Notes: generated from the letters alone by a model not told the origin. Counted from the first letter of the stretch, positions 1-7,615 are shown. The stretch: DNA of 12,093 bases from an uncultured Muribaculaceae bacterium (GCA_910587475.1 CAJUMR010000037.1:1-12093), one strand, 5' to 3'. Program-made: numbers and translations.

Positions 1-52
1 GAGCGTCGGATTCATAACCCGGAGGTCCCGAGTTCAATTCTCGGTCCCGCTA
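1..52 (+). tRNA. tRNA with CAT anticodon (elongator Met or Ile2), 5' end cut off by the window
   Basis: The 3' two thirds of a tRNA are visible. Bases 1-4 (GAGC) are the 3' side of the D stem. The anticodon loop is 11-17 with CAT at 13-15. A 5-nt variable loop follows, then a T arm with five perfect pairs (28-32 with 40-44). The 3' acceptor strand is 45-51 and the discriminator is A52. CCA is not encoded. A GAGC 3' D-stem strand is the elongator arrangement; initiator tRNAs usually have GCTC there, so this is more likely elongator Met, or tRNA-Ile2 whose C34 is modified to lysidine. The last anticodon-stem pair is an A-C mismatch (10 with 18). Met and Ile2 cannot be separated without the 5' half. 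Confidence 0.88.
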
Positions 53-60
53 CAGCAAAC

Positions 61-98
61 AAGGCTGCTTCAGATGATGAGGCGGCCTTAATTTTTTT
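61..98 (+). terminator. Intrinsic terminator of the tRNA transcript
   Basis: An 11-bp stem (61-71 with 79-89, including two G-T wobbles) with a 7-nt loop is followed by AA and seven T's (92-98). It begins 8 bases after the tRNA discriminator base, so it most likely ends the tRNA transcript. Confidence 0.85.
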
Positions 99-149
99 GC
101 CCCGTCGCCGATGCCGCCGGAGGCCTGGCGCGCAATGGCGACGCGGGGC
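99..149. other. GC-rich imperfect inverted repeat between tRNA terminator and rprY
   Basis: Bases 99-109 can pair with 137-149 as an 11-bp stem with a 2-nt bulge. The 27-nt loop is itself GC-rich. It has no T-tract on its 3' side on either strand, so it is not a standard intrinsic terminator. No credible gene was found in 99-246. Confidence 0.4.
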
Positions 150-161
150 TGATGGAATAAG

Positions 162-207
162 GCGCGGGCTGCCGACGGAAACTGTGGCGTTTCCCGGCAG
201 CCCGCGC
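162..207 (-). terminator. Long hairpin downstream of rprXY, probable terminator
   Basis: A perfect 12-bp GC-rich stem (162-173 with 196-207) is topped, after a small asymmetric internal loop, by a second 6-bp stem (177-182 with 189-194) with a 6-nt loop. It lies about 40 bases past the rprY stop codon, where a terminator is expected. On the minus strand only short T runs follow it, so it may act as a weak terminator or as a 3'-end stabilising structure. Confidence 0.55.
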
Positions 208-246
208 GCTGTGTCGTTGAGAGTTATCGCTTGTCTAAGCGTGAGC

Positions 247-954
247 TTACTTTTGTGCTTCGGGTTCGGGGGCGATGAGTTTGTAGCCTTTGCCGTGGAT
301 GTTGATGATCTCGATCGACGGATCGTCTTTGAGGTGCTTGCGGAGCTTGGTGATGTAGACGTCCATCGAACGGGCGTTGAAGTAGTTGTCGTCAATCCAG
401 ATCGCTTTGAGGGCAAAGTTGCGCTCGAGGATTTCGTTGACATGGGCGCAGAGGAGGCTGAGCAGCTCTGATTCCTTGGTCGTGAGCTTGGTCACTTTGT
501 CGTCGATCATGAGCACCTGTTTCTGGGTGTCGAAGGTGAATTTGCCGATCTTGTACATTGTGATCTCTTTGCCTTTCTTGCCTTTGACGCGGCGGAGGAT
601 CGCTTCAATGCGGAACACGAGCTCTTCCATCGAGAAGGGCTTGGTGATGTAGTCGTCGGCTCCGATCTTGAAACCTTCGAGAATGTCGTCTTTGAGTGAT
701 TTGGCGGTGAGGAATATGATGGGTACTTCAGAGTTGACTGTCCTGATTTCCTGAGCGAGTGCAAACCCGTCTTTCTTCGGCATCATCACGTCGAGCACAC
801 AGATGTCGTATTTGCCTTTGAGGAAAGCTTTGTAGCCACTTTCTCCGTCGGGGAACAGGTCGGCGTTGAAGCCTTTTGCCTGAAGATATTCTCTGAGAAG
901 CATGCCGAGATTTTCGTCATCTTCGCATAAAAGGATACGCATACGTTCTTCCAT
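247..954 (-). CDS. rprY: Response regulator RprY, OmpR/PhoB family
   Basis: DNA-binding response regulator of 235 aa, the cytoplasmic output of the RprX/RprY system. The receiver domain is residues ~6-122. The acidic pocket is E11/D12/D13, the phosphoacceptor is D55 (in VLDVMMP), the switch threonine is T83 and the conserved lysine is K105 (ITKPF). The winged-helix domain is residues ~132-228, ending in the usual wing motif (HGKGYKL). Length is normal for the OmpR/PhoB class. Its ATG lies 6 bases after the rprX stop, so the two are cotranscribed and probably translationally coupled. An alternative start at M5 would lose four residues; the first ATG is preferred because it fits the tight spacing. 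The name rests on strong resemblance to Bacteroides RprY, in particular the ILLCEDDENLGMLLREYL segment. Targets cannot be read from this window. Confidence 0.93.
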   Translation of the reverse strand: MEERMRILLCEDDENLGMLLREYLQAKGFNADLFPDGESGYKAFLKGKYDICVLDVMMPKKDGFALAQEIRTVNSEVPIIFLTAKSLKDDILEGFKIGADDYITKPFSMEELVFRIEAILRRVKGKKGKEITMYKIGKFTFDTQKQVLMIDDKVTKLTTKESELLSLLCAHVNEILERNFALKAIWIDDNYFNARSMDVYITKLRKHLKDDPSIEIINIHGKGYKLIAPEPEAQK

Positions 955-960
955 AATAGT

Positions 961-2496
961 TTAATTTTTAGTAAGTGGTAGTATGATTATAAATTTTGTT
1001 CCTGAGTTGATTTCGCTTTCTACCGAGATTTCGCCGCCGAGCTCTGTGACCATTTTCTTTACATAGGCCAGGCCGAGACCGAAGCCTTTGACGTCGTGAC
1101 GGTTACCGGTCGGCACACGGTAGAACTTGTCGAATATCTTTTTGAGATCGTCGCGACGGATGCCGATGCCGTTGTCGGAGATGGTGATCTCGAGCCGTTC
1201 GTCGGAAATGTCGCGCGAGGTGACCACAAGGTCGAGAGGCACGTCCTCGCGGCGGTATTTGACAGCGTTGTCGAGCAGATTGAATATCACGTTGGTGAAG
1301 TGCATTTCGTCGACGTTGACGATCGCGTCCATGGCGTCGAGACGGGCTGTGATCTTGCCGCCGTATTTCTCGACCTTCAGTTTGAAGGTGTTGACGATGT
1401 TGAAGATGGCGAGGTTGGCGTCGATGTCGACGATTTTAAGCGTGGCCTTCTGGCGCTCGAACATCGACATCTGCAGCACTTTCTCCACCTGGAAGCGCAG
1501 GCGCTTGGTCTCGTCGTTGATCACGGTCGAGATCTGCTGGAGCATCGTCGGCGATTTGCGCACAGCCTGGTCGTTGAGCATCTGCGCCGCAAGCGATATC
1601 GACGATATGGGGGTCTTGAATTCGTGGGTCATGTTGTTGATAAAGTCGTTTTTCATCTCGGTAAGCTTCTTCTGCCTGAAGGCTACGATGATGGTGAAGA
1701 CGAAGATTATCAGTAGTATGAGGGTGAATGCCAGCGACGGCACCATGAATGATATCGACGAGAAGATATAGTCTTTCTTGTTGGGGAAGTAGACTTTGAG
1801 ATAGTAGAACTTGCCTCCGGCGTCGTTGGCGAAGAGGGTCTGCACGAAAAGATTGTCGGGCGAGACCATCGAAGGCATGTAGCCCGGCGATTTGTACTGT
1901 ATGGTGCCGAGATAGTTGACGACGGCAAATTCGAAAGGCACGGTGATGCCGAGGGTGTCGAGTTCCTGCCTGAGGTAGCGGCTCACGACCGTAGAGTCGG
2001 CGCGTTCGCTGATGGGGCGTTCGCTCGCACGGCTGATGATGTTGAGGATGACGTCGTCGACAACGCCTTTCTGATAGATGTATTGGTCCTGATAGGCCTG
2101 ACGGTAGCGGCGGTAGTTTTTTCCGCCGGTCGGCTCGGAGCTTTTGAATTTAGTGATTTCGTCGGGAGTGCCTTTAAGCGTCACGTCGCCTTCGAGACCC
2201 GACGGTGTCGTGAATGAGAATTTCAGACCTTCGGCGCGCGAGAGCGCATCGTTGCTGAAGCTCTGAGTGGTCACTGATGTGCCGGCGAGACGGCTGAGAT
2301 CCTGGTCGAGAAAGTAGCGGGTCTCATCCTGCTCCAGACGCAGAGCCACGCTCAGCAGGCTCTGGCGCACACCTTGGGTGAACTGCTCGTAGCGCATCTC
2401 GACCATATTCTTCATATAGAGAATTTGGAGACACAACAGTCCGATAAAGGTGACTGCCATCAGTATGGTCAATATCCAGATAGTTTGTTTCTTCAT
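961..2496 (-). CDS. rprX: Sensor histidine kinase RprX
   Basis: Inner-membrane sensor kinase of 511 aa, partner of RprY. TM1 is residues ~5-28, a ~220-residue periplasmic sensor region follows, and TM2 is ~250-273. The HisKA domain carries phosphoacceptor H291 in the motif MTHEFKTPISS. The HATPase domain shows the N box (NLLDN, 406-410), the G1 box (DNGIGI, 441-446), the F box (FDKFYR, 455-460) and the G2 box (GFGLGL, 471-476). There is no obvious HAMP or PAS domain between TM2 and HisKA, and no C-terminal receiver, so this is a classic rather than hybrid kinase. The start ATG is followed directly by the positive-then-hydrophobic signal anchor, which supports it. All catalytic motifs are intact. 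The periplasmic ligand is unknown. It is transcribed first, from the promoter at 2597-2627. Confidence 0.93.
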   Translation of the reverse strand: MKKQTIWILTILMAVTFIGLLCLQILYMKNMVEMRYEQFTQGVRQSLLSVALRLEQDETRYFLDQDLSRLAGTSVTTQSFSNDALSRAEGLKFSFTTPSGLEGDVTLKGTPDEITKFKSSEPTGGKNYRRYRQAYQDQYIYQKGVVDDVILNIISRASERPISERADSTVVSRYLRQELDTLGITVPFEFAVVNYLGTIQYKSPGYMPSMVSPDNLFVQTLFANDAGGKFYYLKVYFPNKKDYIFSSISFMVPSLAFTLILLIIFVFTIIVAFRQKKLTEMKNDFINNMTHEFKTPISSISLAAQMLNDQAVRKSPTMLQQISTVINDETKRLRFQVEKVLQMSMFERQKATLKIVDIDANLAIFNIVNTFKLKVEKYGGKITARLDAMDAIVNVDEMHFTNVIFNLLDNAVKYRREDVPLDLVVTSRDISDERLEITISDNGIGIRRDDLKKIFDKFYRVPTGNRHDVKGFGLGLAYVKKMVTELGGEISVESEINSGTKFIIILPLTKN

Positions 2497-2596
2497 TCGG
2501 GTTTGTAATGATTAACCTTTATTATGTTAACAATTAAAACAAGGCTTTGTTTTGGAAGAGATGCTTAAAGTTACGCCCTGTTTTAACATTTCGCCC

Positions 2597-2627
2597 CAAA
2601 ATTAACATAAAAGTGTGAAAATGCAAA
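2597..2627 (-). promoter_or_regulatory. Bacteroidota-type promoter for rprXY
   Basis: On the minus strand TAATTTTG (2597-2604) matches the -7 consensus TAnnTTTG exactly. TTTG (2624-2627) lies 19 bases upstream as the -33 element. Transcription would begin near 2590, giving a 5' leader of roughly 95 nt before rprX. It sits immediately downstream of the nhaA terminator, which makes rprXY an independent unit. Confidence 0.75.
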
Positions 2628-2660
2628 ATTTTTGAGCAGAAATATTTAGAAAATAGCCTG

Positions 2661-2702
2661 TTATAAAAAAATCAAGCAGCCGTCCCGTGCAGGGCGGCTG
2701 CT
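2661..2702 (-). terminator. Intrinsic terminator of nhaA
   Basis: An 8-bp stem (2675-2682 with 2695-2702), one bulged base and three further pairs (2684-2686 with 2692-2694) form a GC-rich hairpin with a 5-nt loop. On the minus strand it is followed by a run of seven T's (complement of 2665-2671). It starts about 28 bases after the nhaA stop. Confidence 0.88.
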
Positions 2703-2729
2703 GATGGGTGATGTTGCGGCCGGGCAGTG

Positions 2730-4124
2730 TCAGTCGTCAGTCGCCGGCACGTCGGCTTTGTGCGGTAAGGTGCGGTGTAGCAGCACGAAACCGATCAATC
2801 CCGACAGCAGAGATCCGACGACGATGCCGAGTTTGGCATGATTGAGCAGGTCGATGTCTTCAGGCGAGCCGAACGAGAGCGTTGCGATGAACAGCGACAC
2901 CGTGAAGCCGATGCCTCCGAGCATGGCGATCGACGCCATCATGGCCCAGTTGGCTCTGTCGGGCATCGGGGCGAGCTTGAGTTTGACAGTGATCCACGAG
3001 AAAATGAATATGCCGAGGAATTTTCCGACGACGAGGCCGCAGATGATTGCGAGCGATATGCCTTCGATGATCGTTGCCGGATCGGTGTCGAGCAGGAAGA
3101 TGCCGGCGTTGGCAAAGGCAAAAAGCGGAACGATGAAGTAATTGACGATCGGGTGCAGCGAGTCTTCGAGTTCCTGCAGAGGTGAGATCACTTTGTCAGA
3201 AGCCGATTCGATCTCTTTGAGCCAGTTCATCTGGTCTTTGTTGAGGATCGTGCGCTTGACGAGCATGTCGTCGTCCTCGCCGCGGAAGTGGGCTATCGCG
3301 CTGCGGATCATCTTGATGTATTTTTTCGGGGCGAACACCGGGGTGGCCGGCACGCAGAAAGCGACGAGAACTCCGGCGATTGTCGGGTGAATGCCCGAAT
3401 TGAGGAAGAGAAACCATATCACACCGCCGACGCCGAGGTAGAATATCTTGCTTTTGATGCGCATCAGCGAGCCGAGCAGGAGCAGTACAAACAATCCTGC
3501 GGCATAGAGCAGATAGATGATCTCGATGTTGGTCGAGTAGACCGTGGCGATGACGATGATGCCGCCGATGTCGTCGACGACGGCCAGGGTGGTCAGAAAT
3601 ATTTTCAACGACACGGGCACTCTCTTGCCCAGCATGGCCAGCACGCCGAGCGAGAAGGCTATGTCGGTGGCCATCGGGATTGCAGCGCCGCCCGAAAAAT
3701 CGGTGCCTTTGGCGAAGATCATGTATATGACGACAGGAAAAATCATGCCGCCGATGGCCGCAACGATGGGCAGCAGAGCCTGCTTGAACGACGACAGTTC
3801 GCCGACGAGTATCTCGCGATTGATCTCCAGTCCGATAGAGAAAAAGAATATGGCCATCAGGGCGTCGTTGATGAATGCGATCAGATCCATGTGGTGGCCC
3901 GAGTGGCTGAATATGTTGAAATCGCCGAGTTGCAGTCTGACTTCCTGTTGCCAGAAGTCGAAATAGTATTGATTGATGCCCGGAATGTTGGCTACTATCA
4001 GAGCGAGCACTGTCGCTCCGATCAGGATGTTGCCGCCCGAGGCGTGGCGGCGCAATGCTTGAGTGGCGGCGTAGAACACGCTGTGCTCGTCGGCCTGAGG
4101 TATGGCCTGGCTGTTTTTGTTCAT
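2730..4124 (-). CDS. nhaA: Na+/H+ antiporter NhaA
   Basis: Integral membrane antiporter of 464 aa that exports Na+ in exchange for protons. Key residues are present. D154 in MATDIAF corresponds to E. coli D133, and the adjacent D184/D185 in VVDDIGG correspond to the D163/D164 ion site. H246 lies in GIHPTIAGVLVAF, and K368 in VGKFLG corresponds to K300. The FFFSIGLEINRE signature of the family is at ~93-104. A hydrophilic cytoplasmic stretch of about 55 residues (~265-320) makes it longer than the ~390-residue E. coli protein. The frame stays open upstream to an ATG at 4235, but those 37 extra residues would cover the inverted repeat and part of the lepA terminator hairpin and do not resemble NhaA, so the start at 4124 is chosen. 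It lies downstream of lepA on the same strand; no clear -33/-7 pair was found in front of it. Confidence 0.93.
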   Translation of the reverse strand: MNKNSQAIPQADEHSVFYAATQALRRHASGGNILIGATVLALIVANIPGINQYYFDFWQQEVRLQLGDFNIFSHSGHHMDLIAFINDALMAIFFFSIGLEINREILVGELSSFKQALLPIVAAIGGMIFPVVIYMIFAKGTDFSGGAAIPMATDIAFSLGVLAMLGKRVPVSLKIFLTTLAVVDDIGGIIVIATVYSTNIEIIYLLYAAGLFVLLLLGSLMRIKSKIFYLGVGGVIWFLFLNSGIHPTIAGVLVAFCVPATPVFAPKKYIKMIRSAIAHFRGEDDDMLVKRTILNKDQMNWLKEIESASDKVISPLQELEDSLHPIVNYFIVPLFAFANAGIFLLDTDPATIIEGISLAIICGLVVGKFLGIFIFSWITVKLKLAPMPDRANWAMMASIAMLGGIGFTVSLFIATLSFGSPEDIDLLNHAKLGIVVGSLLSGLIGFVLLHRTLPHKADVPATDD

Positions 4125-4172
4125 GACGCAGACTGAATAAATAAATAGTTGATAATCGTTGTTTGAAATTTT

Positions 4173-4195
4173 AACAATCGCGACTGACGATTGTT
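4173..4195. promoter_or_regulatory. Perfect 8-bp inverted repeat upstream of nhaA
   Basis: AACAATCG (4173-4180) and its exact complement CGATTGTT (4188-4195) are separated by 7 bases, 48-71 bases upstream of the nhaA start. The arrangement suits a dimeric regulator's operator or a small RNA hairpin in the leader. On the minus strand an AT-rich stretch follows it, so a weak terminator or attenuator is also possible. Function is inferred from position only. Confidence 0.4.
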
Positions 4196-4218
4196 CGCCC
4201 GGTTGCGGCACTATGAAA

Positions 4219-4259
4219 CGACGGCCGGCGCACATGTCTGGGATGTACGCCGGCCGTCG
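4219..4259 (-). terminator. Long hairpin downstream of lepA, probable terminator
   Basis: Twelve perfect GC-rich pairs (4219-4230 with 4248-4259), one mismatch and three more pairs (4232-4234 with 4244-4246) enclose a 9-nt loop. It begins 36 bases after the lepA stop. The minus strand has only TTT shortly after the stem, so termination may be incomplete and some read-through into nhaA is possible. Confidence 0.65.
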
Positions 4260-4295
4260 GGACGCTGATGTCCGTTGAAATATCGTGGATTGTTG

Positions 4296-6083
4296 TCAAT
4301 CGAGCTTGAGCACTGCGAGGAATGCTTTCTGGGGCACTTCGACCGATCCGATCTGTTTCATGCGCTTTTTGCCTTTTTTCTGTTTTTCGAGAAGTTTTCG
4401 CTTACGCGAGATGTCGCCGCCGTAACACTTGGCTGTCACATCTTTGCGGACGGCTTTGATCGTTTCGCGGGCAATGATTTTAGCTCCGATCGCAGCCTGG
4501 ATGGCGATGTCGAACTGCTGGCGCGGGATAAGTTCCTTGAGCTTCTCACACATGCGGCGGCCGAAGCTTACGGCATTGTCGGCGTGGGTGAGGGTCGACA
4601 ACGCATCGACGCTTTCGCCGTTGAGGAGGATGTCGAGCTTGACCAGGCGCGACTCGCGGAATTCCGACACATGATAGTCAAACGACGCATAGCCCTTGGA
4701 TATGCTTTTCAGTTTGTCGTAGAAGTCGATGACGATTTCGCCCAGAGGCATGTCGAAAGTCAGTTCCATGCGGTTGCCCGATATATATTCCTGCTTGACG
4801 AGCTCTCCGCGCTTGCCGAGACAGAGGGTCATGATCGGCCCGATGAATTCGGCGGTAGTGATGATCGATGCTCTGATATAGGGTTCTTCGATGTGGTCGA
4901 TCAGGGTCAGATCGGGCAGTCCCGAGGGATTGTGCACCTCAGTGACATTGCCTTTCTTGTCGAATACCTTATAGCTGACGTTGGGCACGGTCGTGATGAC
5001 GTCCATGTTGAATTCGCGGCCCAGGCGCTCTTGGATGATCTCCATGTGGAGCAGGCCGAGGAAGCCGCAGCGGAAGCCGAAACCGAGAGCCACCGACGAT
5101 TCGGGCGAGAATGTCAGCGACGCGTCGTTGAGCTGCAGCTTTTCGAGCGACGCTCTGAGGTTTTCGAAGTCTTCGGTCTCGATGGGGTAGACGCCCGCAA
5201 ACACCATCGGCTTCACTTCCTCGAAGCCGTCGATAGCCTGTTGGCAGGGACGGTTGACGTGGGTGATGGTGTCGCCGACCTTGACTTCTTTCGAAGTCTT
5301 GATGCCGGAGATGATATATCCGACGTTGCCGGCCGACAGTTCGTTGCGCGGCGACATGTCGAGTTTCAGCACACCGATTTCGTCGGCATGGTATTCCTTG
5401 CCCGTGGCGACAAATTTGACGAAATCGTCCTTGCGTATCGTTCCGTTTTCGATCTTGAAGTAAGCGATTATGCCTCTGAACGGATTGAACACCGAGTCAA
5501 AGATCAATGCCTGGAGCGGAGCCTCGGGGTCGCCCTGCGGGGCCGGGATGCGCTCGACGATGGCTTCGAGGATTTCAGGCACACCGAGACCGGTCTTGCC
5601 GCTGGCGCGGAGTATCTCCTCGCGTTTGCATCCGAGCAGATCGATGATCTGGTCTTCGACTTCGTCGGGCTTTGCACTGTCGAGGTCACATTTGTTGATG
5701 ACCGGAATGATTTCGAGATCGTTGTCGATCGCCATATAAAGGTTTGATATCGTCTGGGCCTGTATGCCTTGCGAAGCGTCGACTATGAGCAATGCGCCCT
5801 CGCAGGCTGCGATCGATCGCGACACTTCGTAGGAGAAGTCGACGTGTCCCGGGGTGTCGATCAGGTTGAGCACATATTTTTGCCCGTCGACGATGTGTTC
5901 CATCTGTATGGCATGGCTTTTGATCGTGATGCCGCGCTCACGTTCGAGATCCATGTCGTCGAGCACCTGTGCTTCCATGTCTTTGGCAGCAATGGTGTTG
6001 GTATACTCGAGCAGGCGGTCGGCAAGAGTCGACTTGCCGTGGTCGATATGGGCGATTATGCAGAAGTTACGGATATTTTTCAT
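4296..6083 (-). CDS. lepA: Elongation factor 4 (LepA), ribosomal back-translocase GTPase
   Basis: Translational GTPase of 595 aa, the usual LepA length. It binds ribosomes and can reverse or remodel translocation; it has also been tied to initiation and 30S biogenesis. The GTPase motifs are all intact: the P loop AHIDHGKST (11-19), switch I RGITIK (50-55), DTPGH (76-80), NKCD (130-133) and SGKTG (161-165). EF-G-like domains II, III and V follow (including the GFRCGFLGLLHMEI segment). The LepA-specific C-terminal domain ends in a basic region with CYGGDISRKRKLLEKQKKGK. The start ATG is directly followed by NIRNFCIIAHIDHG, the standard N-terminus. It has its own promoter just upstream and a strong hairpin downstream, so it appears to be transcribed largely alone. 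Nothing is odd about it. Confidence 0.98.
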   Translation of the reverse strand: MKNIRNFCIIAHIDHGKSTLADRLLEYTNTIAAKDMEAQVLDDMDLERERGITIKSHAIQMEHIVDGQKYVLNLIDTPGHVDFSYEVSRSIAACEGALLIVDASQGIQAQTISNLYMAIDNDLEIIPVINKCDLDSAKPDEVEDQIIDLLGCKREEILRASGKTGLGVPEILEAIVERIPAPQGDPEAPLQALIFDSVFNPFRGIIAYFKIENGTIRKDDFVKFVATGKEYHADEIGVLKLDMSPRNELSAGNVGYIISGIKTSKEVKVGDTITHVNRPCQQAIDGFEEVKPMVFAGVYPIETEDFENLRASLEKLQLNDASLTFSPESSVALGFGFRCGFLGLLHMEIIQERLGREFNMDVITTVPNVSYKVFDKKGNVTEVHNPSGLPDLTLIDHIEEPYIRASIITTAEFIGPIMTLCLGKRGELVKQEYISGNRMELTFDMPLGEIVIDFYDKLKSISKGYASFDYHVSEFRESRLVKLDILLNGESVDALSTLTHADNAVSFGRRMCEKLKELIPRQQFDIAIQAAIGAKIIARETIKAVRKDVTAKCYGGDISRKRKLLEKQKKGKKRMKQIGSVEVPQKAFLAVLKLD

Positions 6084-6103
6084 CTATATGCAATTATACG
6101 ATG

Positions 6104-6135
6104 CAAAGTTACGGTTTTATTGTCAAACAAACAAA
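6104..6135 (-). promoter_or_regulatory. Bacteroidota-type promoter for lepA
   Basis: On the minus strand TAACTTTG (6104-6111) matches the -7 consensus TAnnTTTG. TTTG (6132-6135) lies 20 bases upstream as the -33 element; two more TTTG copies at 6124-6127 and 6128-6131 are too close. The predicted start near 6097 gives a very short leader of about 14 nt. The -33 element falls inside the T-tract of the terminator of the preceding gene. Confidence 0.75.
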
Positions 6136-6171
6136 AAACACATGGCGACCGTTGACGGTCGTCATGTGTTT
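6133..6171 (-). terminator. Intrinsic terminator of the DUF4855 gene
   Basis: Nine pairs (6136-6144 with 6163-6171), a G-U pair and five more pairs (6146-6150 with 6157-6161) form a 15-bp hairpin with a 6-nt loop. On the minus strand it runs into TTTTTT followed by GTTTGTTTG. It starts 22 bases after the stop of the upstream gene. Confidence 0.88.
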
Positions 6172-6193
6172 CTGATTCTTTATTATAAGCCGC

Positions 6194-7585
6194 TTACTTG
6201 ACGCAGACCTTCACGCTCTTGCCGCGGGAAGCCACAATATAGATGCCTGCCGGGCATTGCACGGTCGATCCGTATCTGAGGCGTTCGCCGGCGCGACCGC
6301 TGATCTGTCGGCCGTCGGTGGTATAGACGATTGCATCGTCGGCTTGGTCGGCGATGTAGATGCCACCGTCGACGGCATATGCAATCTCGAAATCAGCAAT
6401 CTCCGCATCTTCGATACCGGTGGTGCGCGGAGCGGTGTCCCAGCCCGATTCCACGTGGCGCCGGTTGATGATCAGGGCGATACGGTTCATTATCTCCTGG
6501 TCTTTGGCGTTGGACGATGTGCCGAAGTCATAGAACGCCTGTCGTCCCGAGTAGTAGGCGATCGGTTTGCAGTCGAATATGATCTCTTCTTCAAAGGTGT
6601 CGATATAGTCGACGAGGCGCTGGTAGAACTCCGGATGATGGGAGTAAAGGCCGGCGTTGGGAGCCATCTCTAATGACACCAATCCCGATTTGGGATCATA
6701 TTTGTAATTCATGCCTTCAAATTCAATTTCAAGACCCATGTCGTTGTCCCACGCATATTCGATCGCATCGGTCAGACGTTCGGCCGGAACATCGAGTCTG
6801 AAATAATAGCCCGGCTGCAAGTAGCACACGTCGACACCGTAGTTGCGCCAGCGCTCGCTGTTTTTCGAGTTCCAGTAAGGGATCCAATAGACCTTGAGGT
6901 CTTTCTGATGGGCGTATTCGCTTGTCTGTGCGAGGATCGGCTCCCACGTTTCTTCCCAGAAACCCTCTTTGGTGAAATAGATGCCATCGAGTTCGAGGTT
7001 TTCGAACCCGCATGCGTTCCAATGGTCGATCACCCGGTCGATATACCATTTCATGGCCATGACTTTGTGAGAGGCATTGGCAAAGTTCATTGACGTGCCG
7101 TCGTCGAGGCGTCCCCAGATCTGAAGTACATTGTCGGGGATAGGCAGACTGAACACGACTTTATGCTTGTGGCCCGGTGCGCCCAGCGATGGGATCAGCT
7201 CTCCGATCAGCTCATCGAGAGCGTGACAGCCGTGTCCCGGTTCGCCGAGCTGCACGTCGAGCAGGCGTTCCCATTCGACTCTCGTAGAGGTTTGTTCCTC
7301 GTTTGCCTCGCCGAAGCCTACGATCTTGCCGTTGTCGTTGTACATCATATAGTCGATCATCAGAAATCCGTCGAATTTCCATGATTGTGTGCCGTCGGGG
7401 AAAGTGTGCATCACATAAGGGAGAAATTTGTCCTTGGTCCAGTCCGGACGGTTCTGGCTGCCGATATAGATCAGCGCGAGGTCGTCGATGTCGGTGACTT
7501 CAGAAAACTGGGCCGACGCGGCTGTCCACGGCATTGCCACGGCTGCGGCTACGATAAGATTTTTGATTGATTTGATAAAGCGCAT
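6194..7585 (-). CDS. Secreted DUF4855-family protein
   Basis: Exported protein of 463 aa. Residues 1-26 are a signal peptide with a positive N-terminus, a hydrophobic core and a cleavage site after ASAQ. The body (~30-380) matches the DUF4855 family, recognisable by LIYIGSQNRPDWTKDKFLPYV near the start. It also has acidic/aromatic motifs such as ENLELDGIYFTKE (195-207), VYWIPYWNS (232-240) and MGLEIEFEGMN (283-293). These glutamate-rich strand ends look like those of TIM-barrel glycoside hydrolases, so a carbohydrate-active role is possible, but this is inference. The tail (~388-463), starting at TTGIED and ending in PAGIYIVASRGKSVKVCVK, resembles the C-terminal secretion/sorting-type domains common in Bacteroidota. 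No lipobox is present, so it is probably periplasmic or secreted. It is divergent from nhaD and has its own terminator, so it appears monocistronic. Confidence 0.78.
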   Translation of the reverse strand: MRFIKSIKNLIVAAAVAMPWTAASAQFSEVTDIDDLALIYIGSQNRPDWTKDKFLPYVMHTFPDGTQSWKFDGFLMIDYMMYNDNGKIVGFGEANEEQTSTRVEWERLLDVQLGEPGHGCHALDELIGELIPSLGAPGHKHKVVFSLPIPDNVLQIWGRLDDGTSMNFANASHKVMAMKWYIDRVIDHWNACGFENLELDGIYFTKEGFWEETWEPILAQTSEYAHQKDLKVYWIPYWNSKNSERWRNYGVDVCYLQPGYYFRLDVPAERLTDAIEYAWDNDMGLEIEFEGMNYKYDPKSGLVSLEMAPNAGLYSHHPEFYQRLVDYIDTFEEEIIFDCKPIAYYSGRQAFYDFGTSSNAKDQEIMNRIALIINRRHVESGWDTAPRTTGIEDAEIADFEIAYAVDGGIYIADQADDAIVYTTDGRQISGRAGERLRYGSTVQCPAGIYIVASRGKSVKVCVK

Positions 7586-7615
7586 GGTATTTGTTGCTAC
7601 TTAGTTTAGTTTGTG

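Noticed and set aside
1..246. tRNA-associated integration site
   Set aside because: No repeat of the tRNA 3' end and no integrase gene were found in the window; the tRNA is followed by a normal terminator.
12..443. Minus-strand open frame of 143 codons crossing rprY and the tRNA
   Set aside because: It is a shadow: the C-terminal part (PRIELGTSGL) is the antisense translation of the tRNA, a well-known artefact, and the rest is a second frame of rprY with biased composition.
3288..4136. Plus-strand open frame of 282 codons antisense to nhaA
   Set aside because: Hydrophilic shadow of a membrane protein gene; no domain or promoter supports it.
4275..5747. Plus-strand open frame of 490 codons antisense to lepA
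   Set aside because: Length comes from codon bias of the GC-rich lepA gene; the product is rich in Asp/Glu/Arg/His/Phe without any recognisable domain, while the minus frame is unmistakable LepA.
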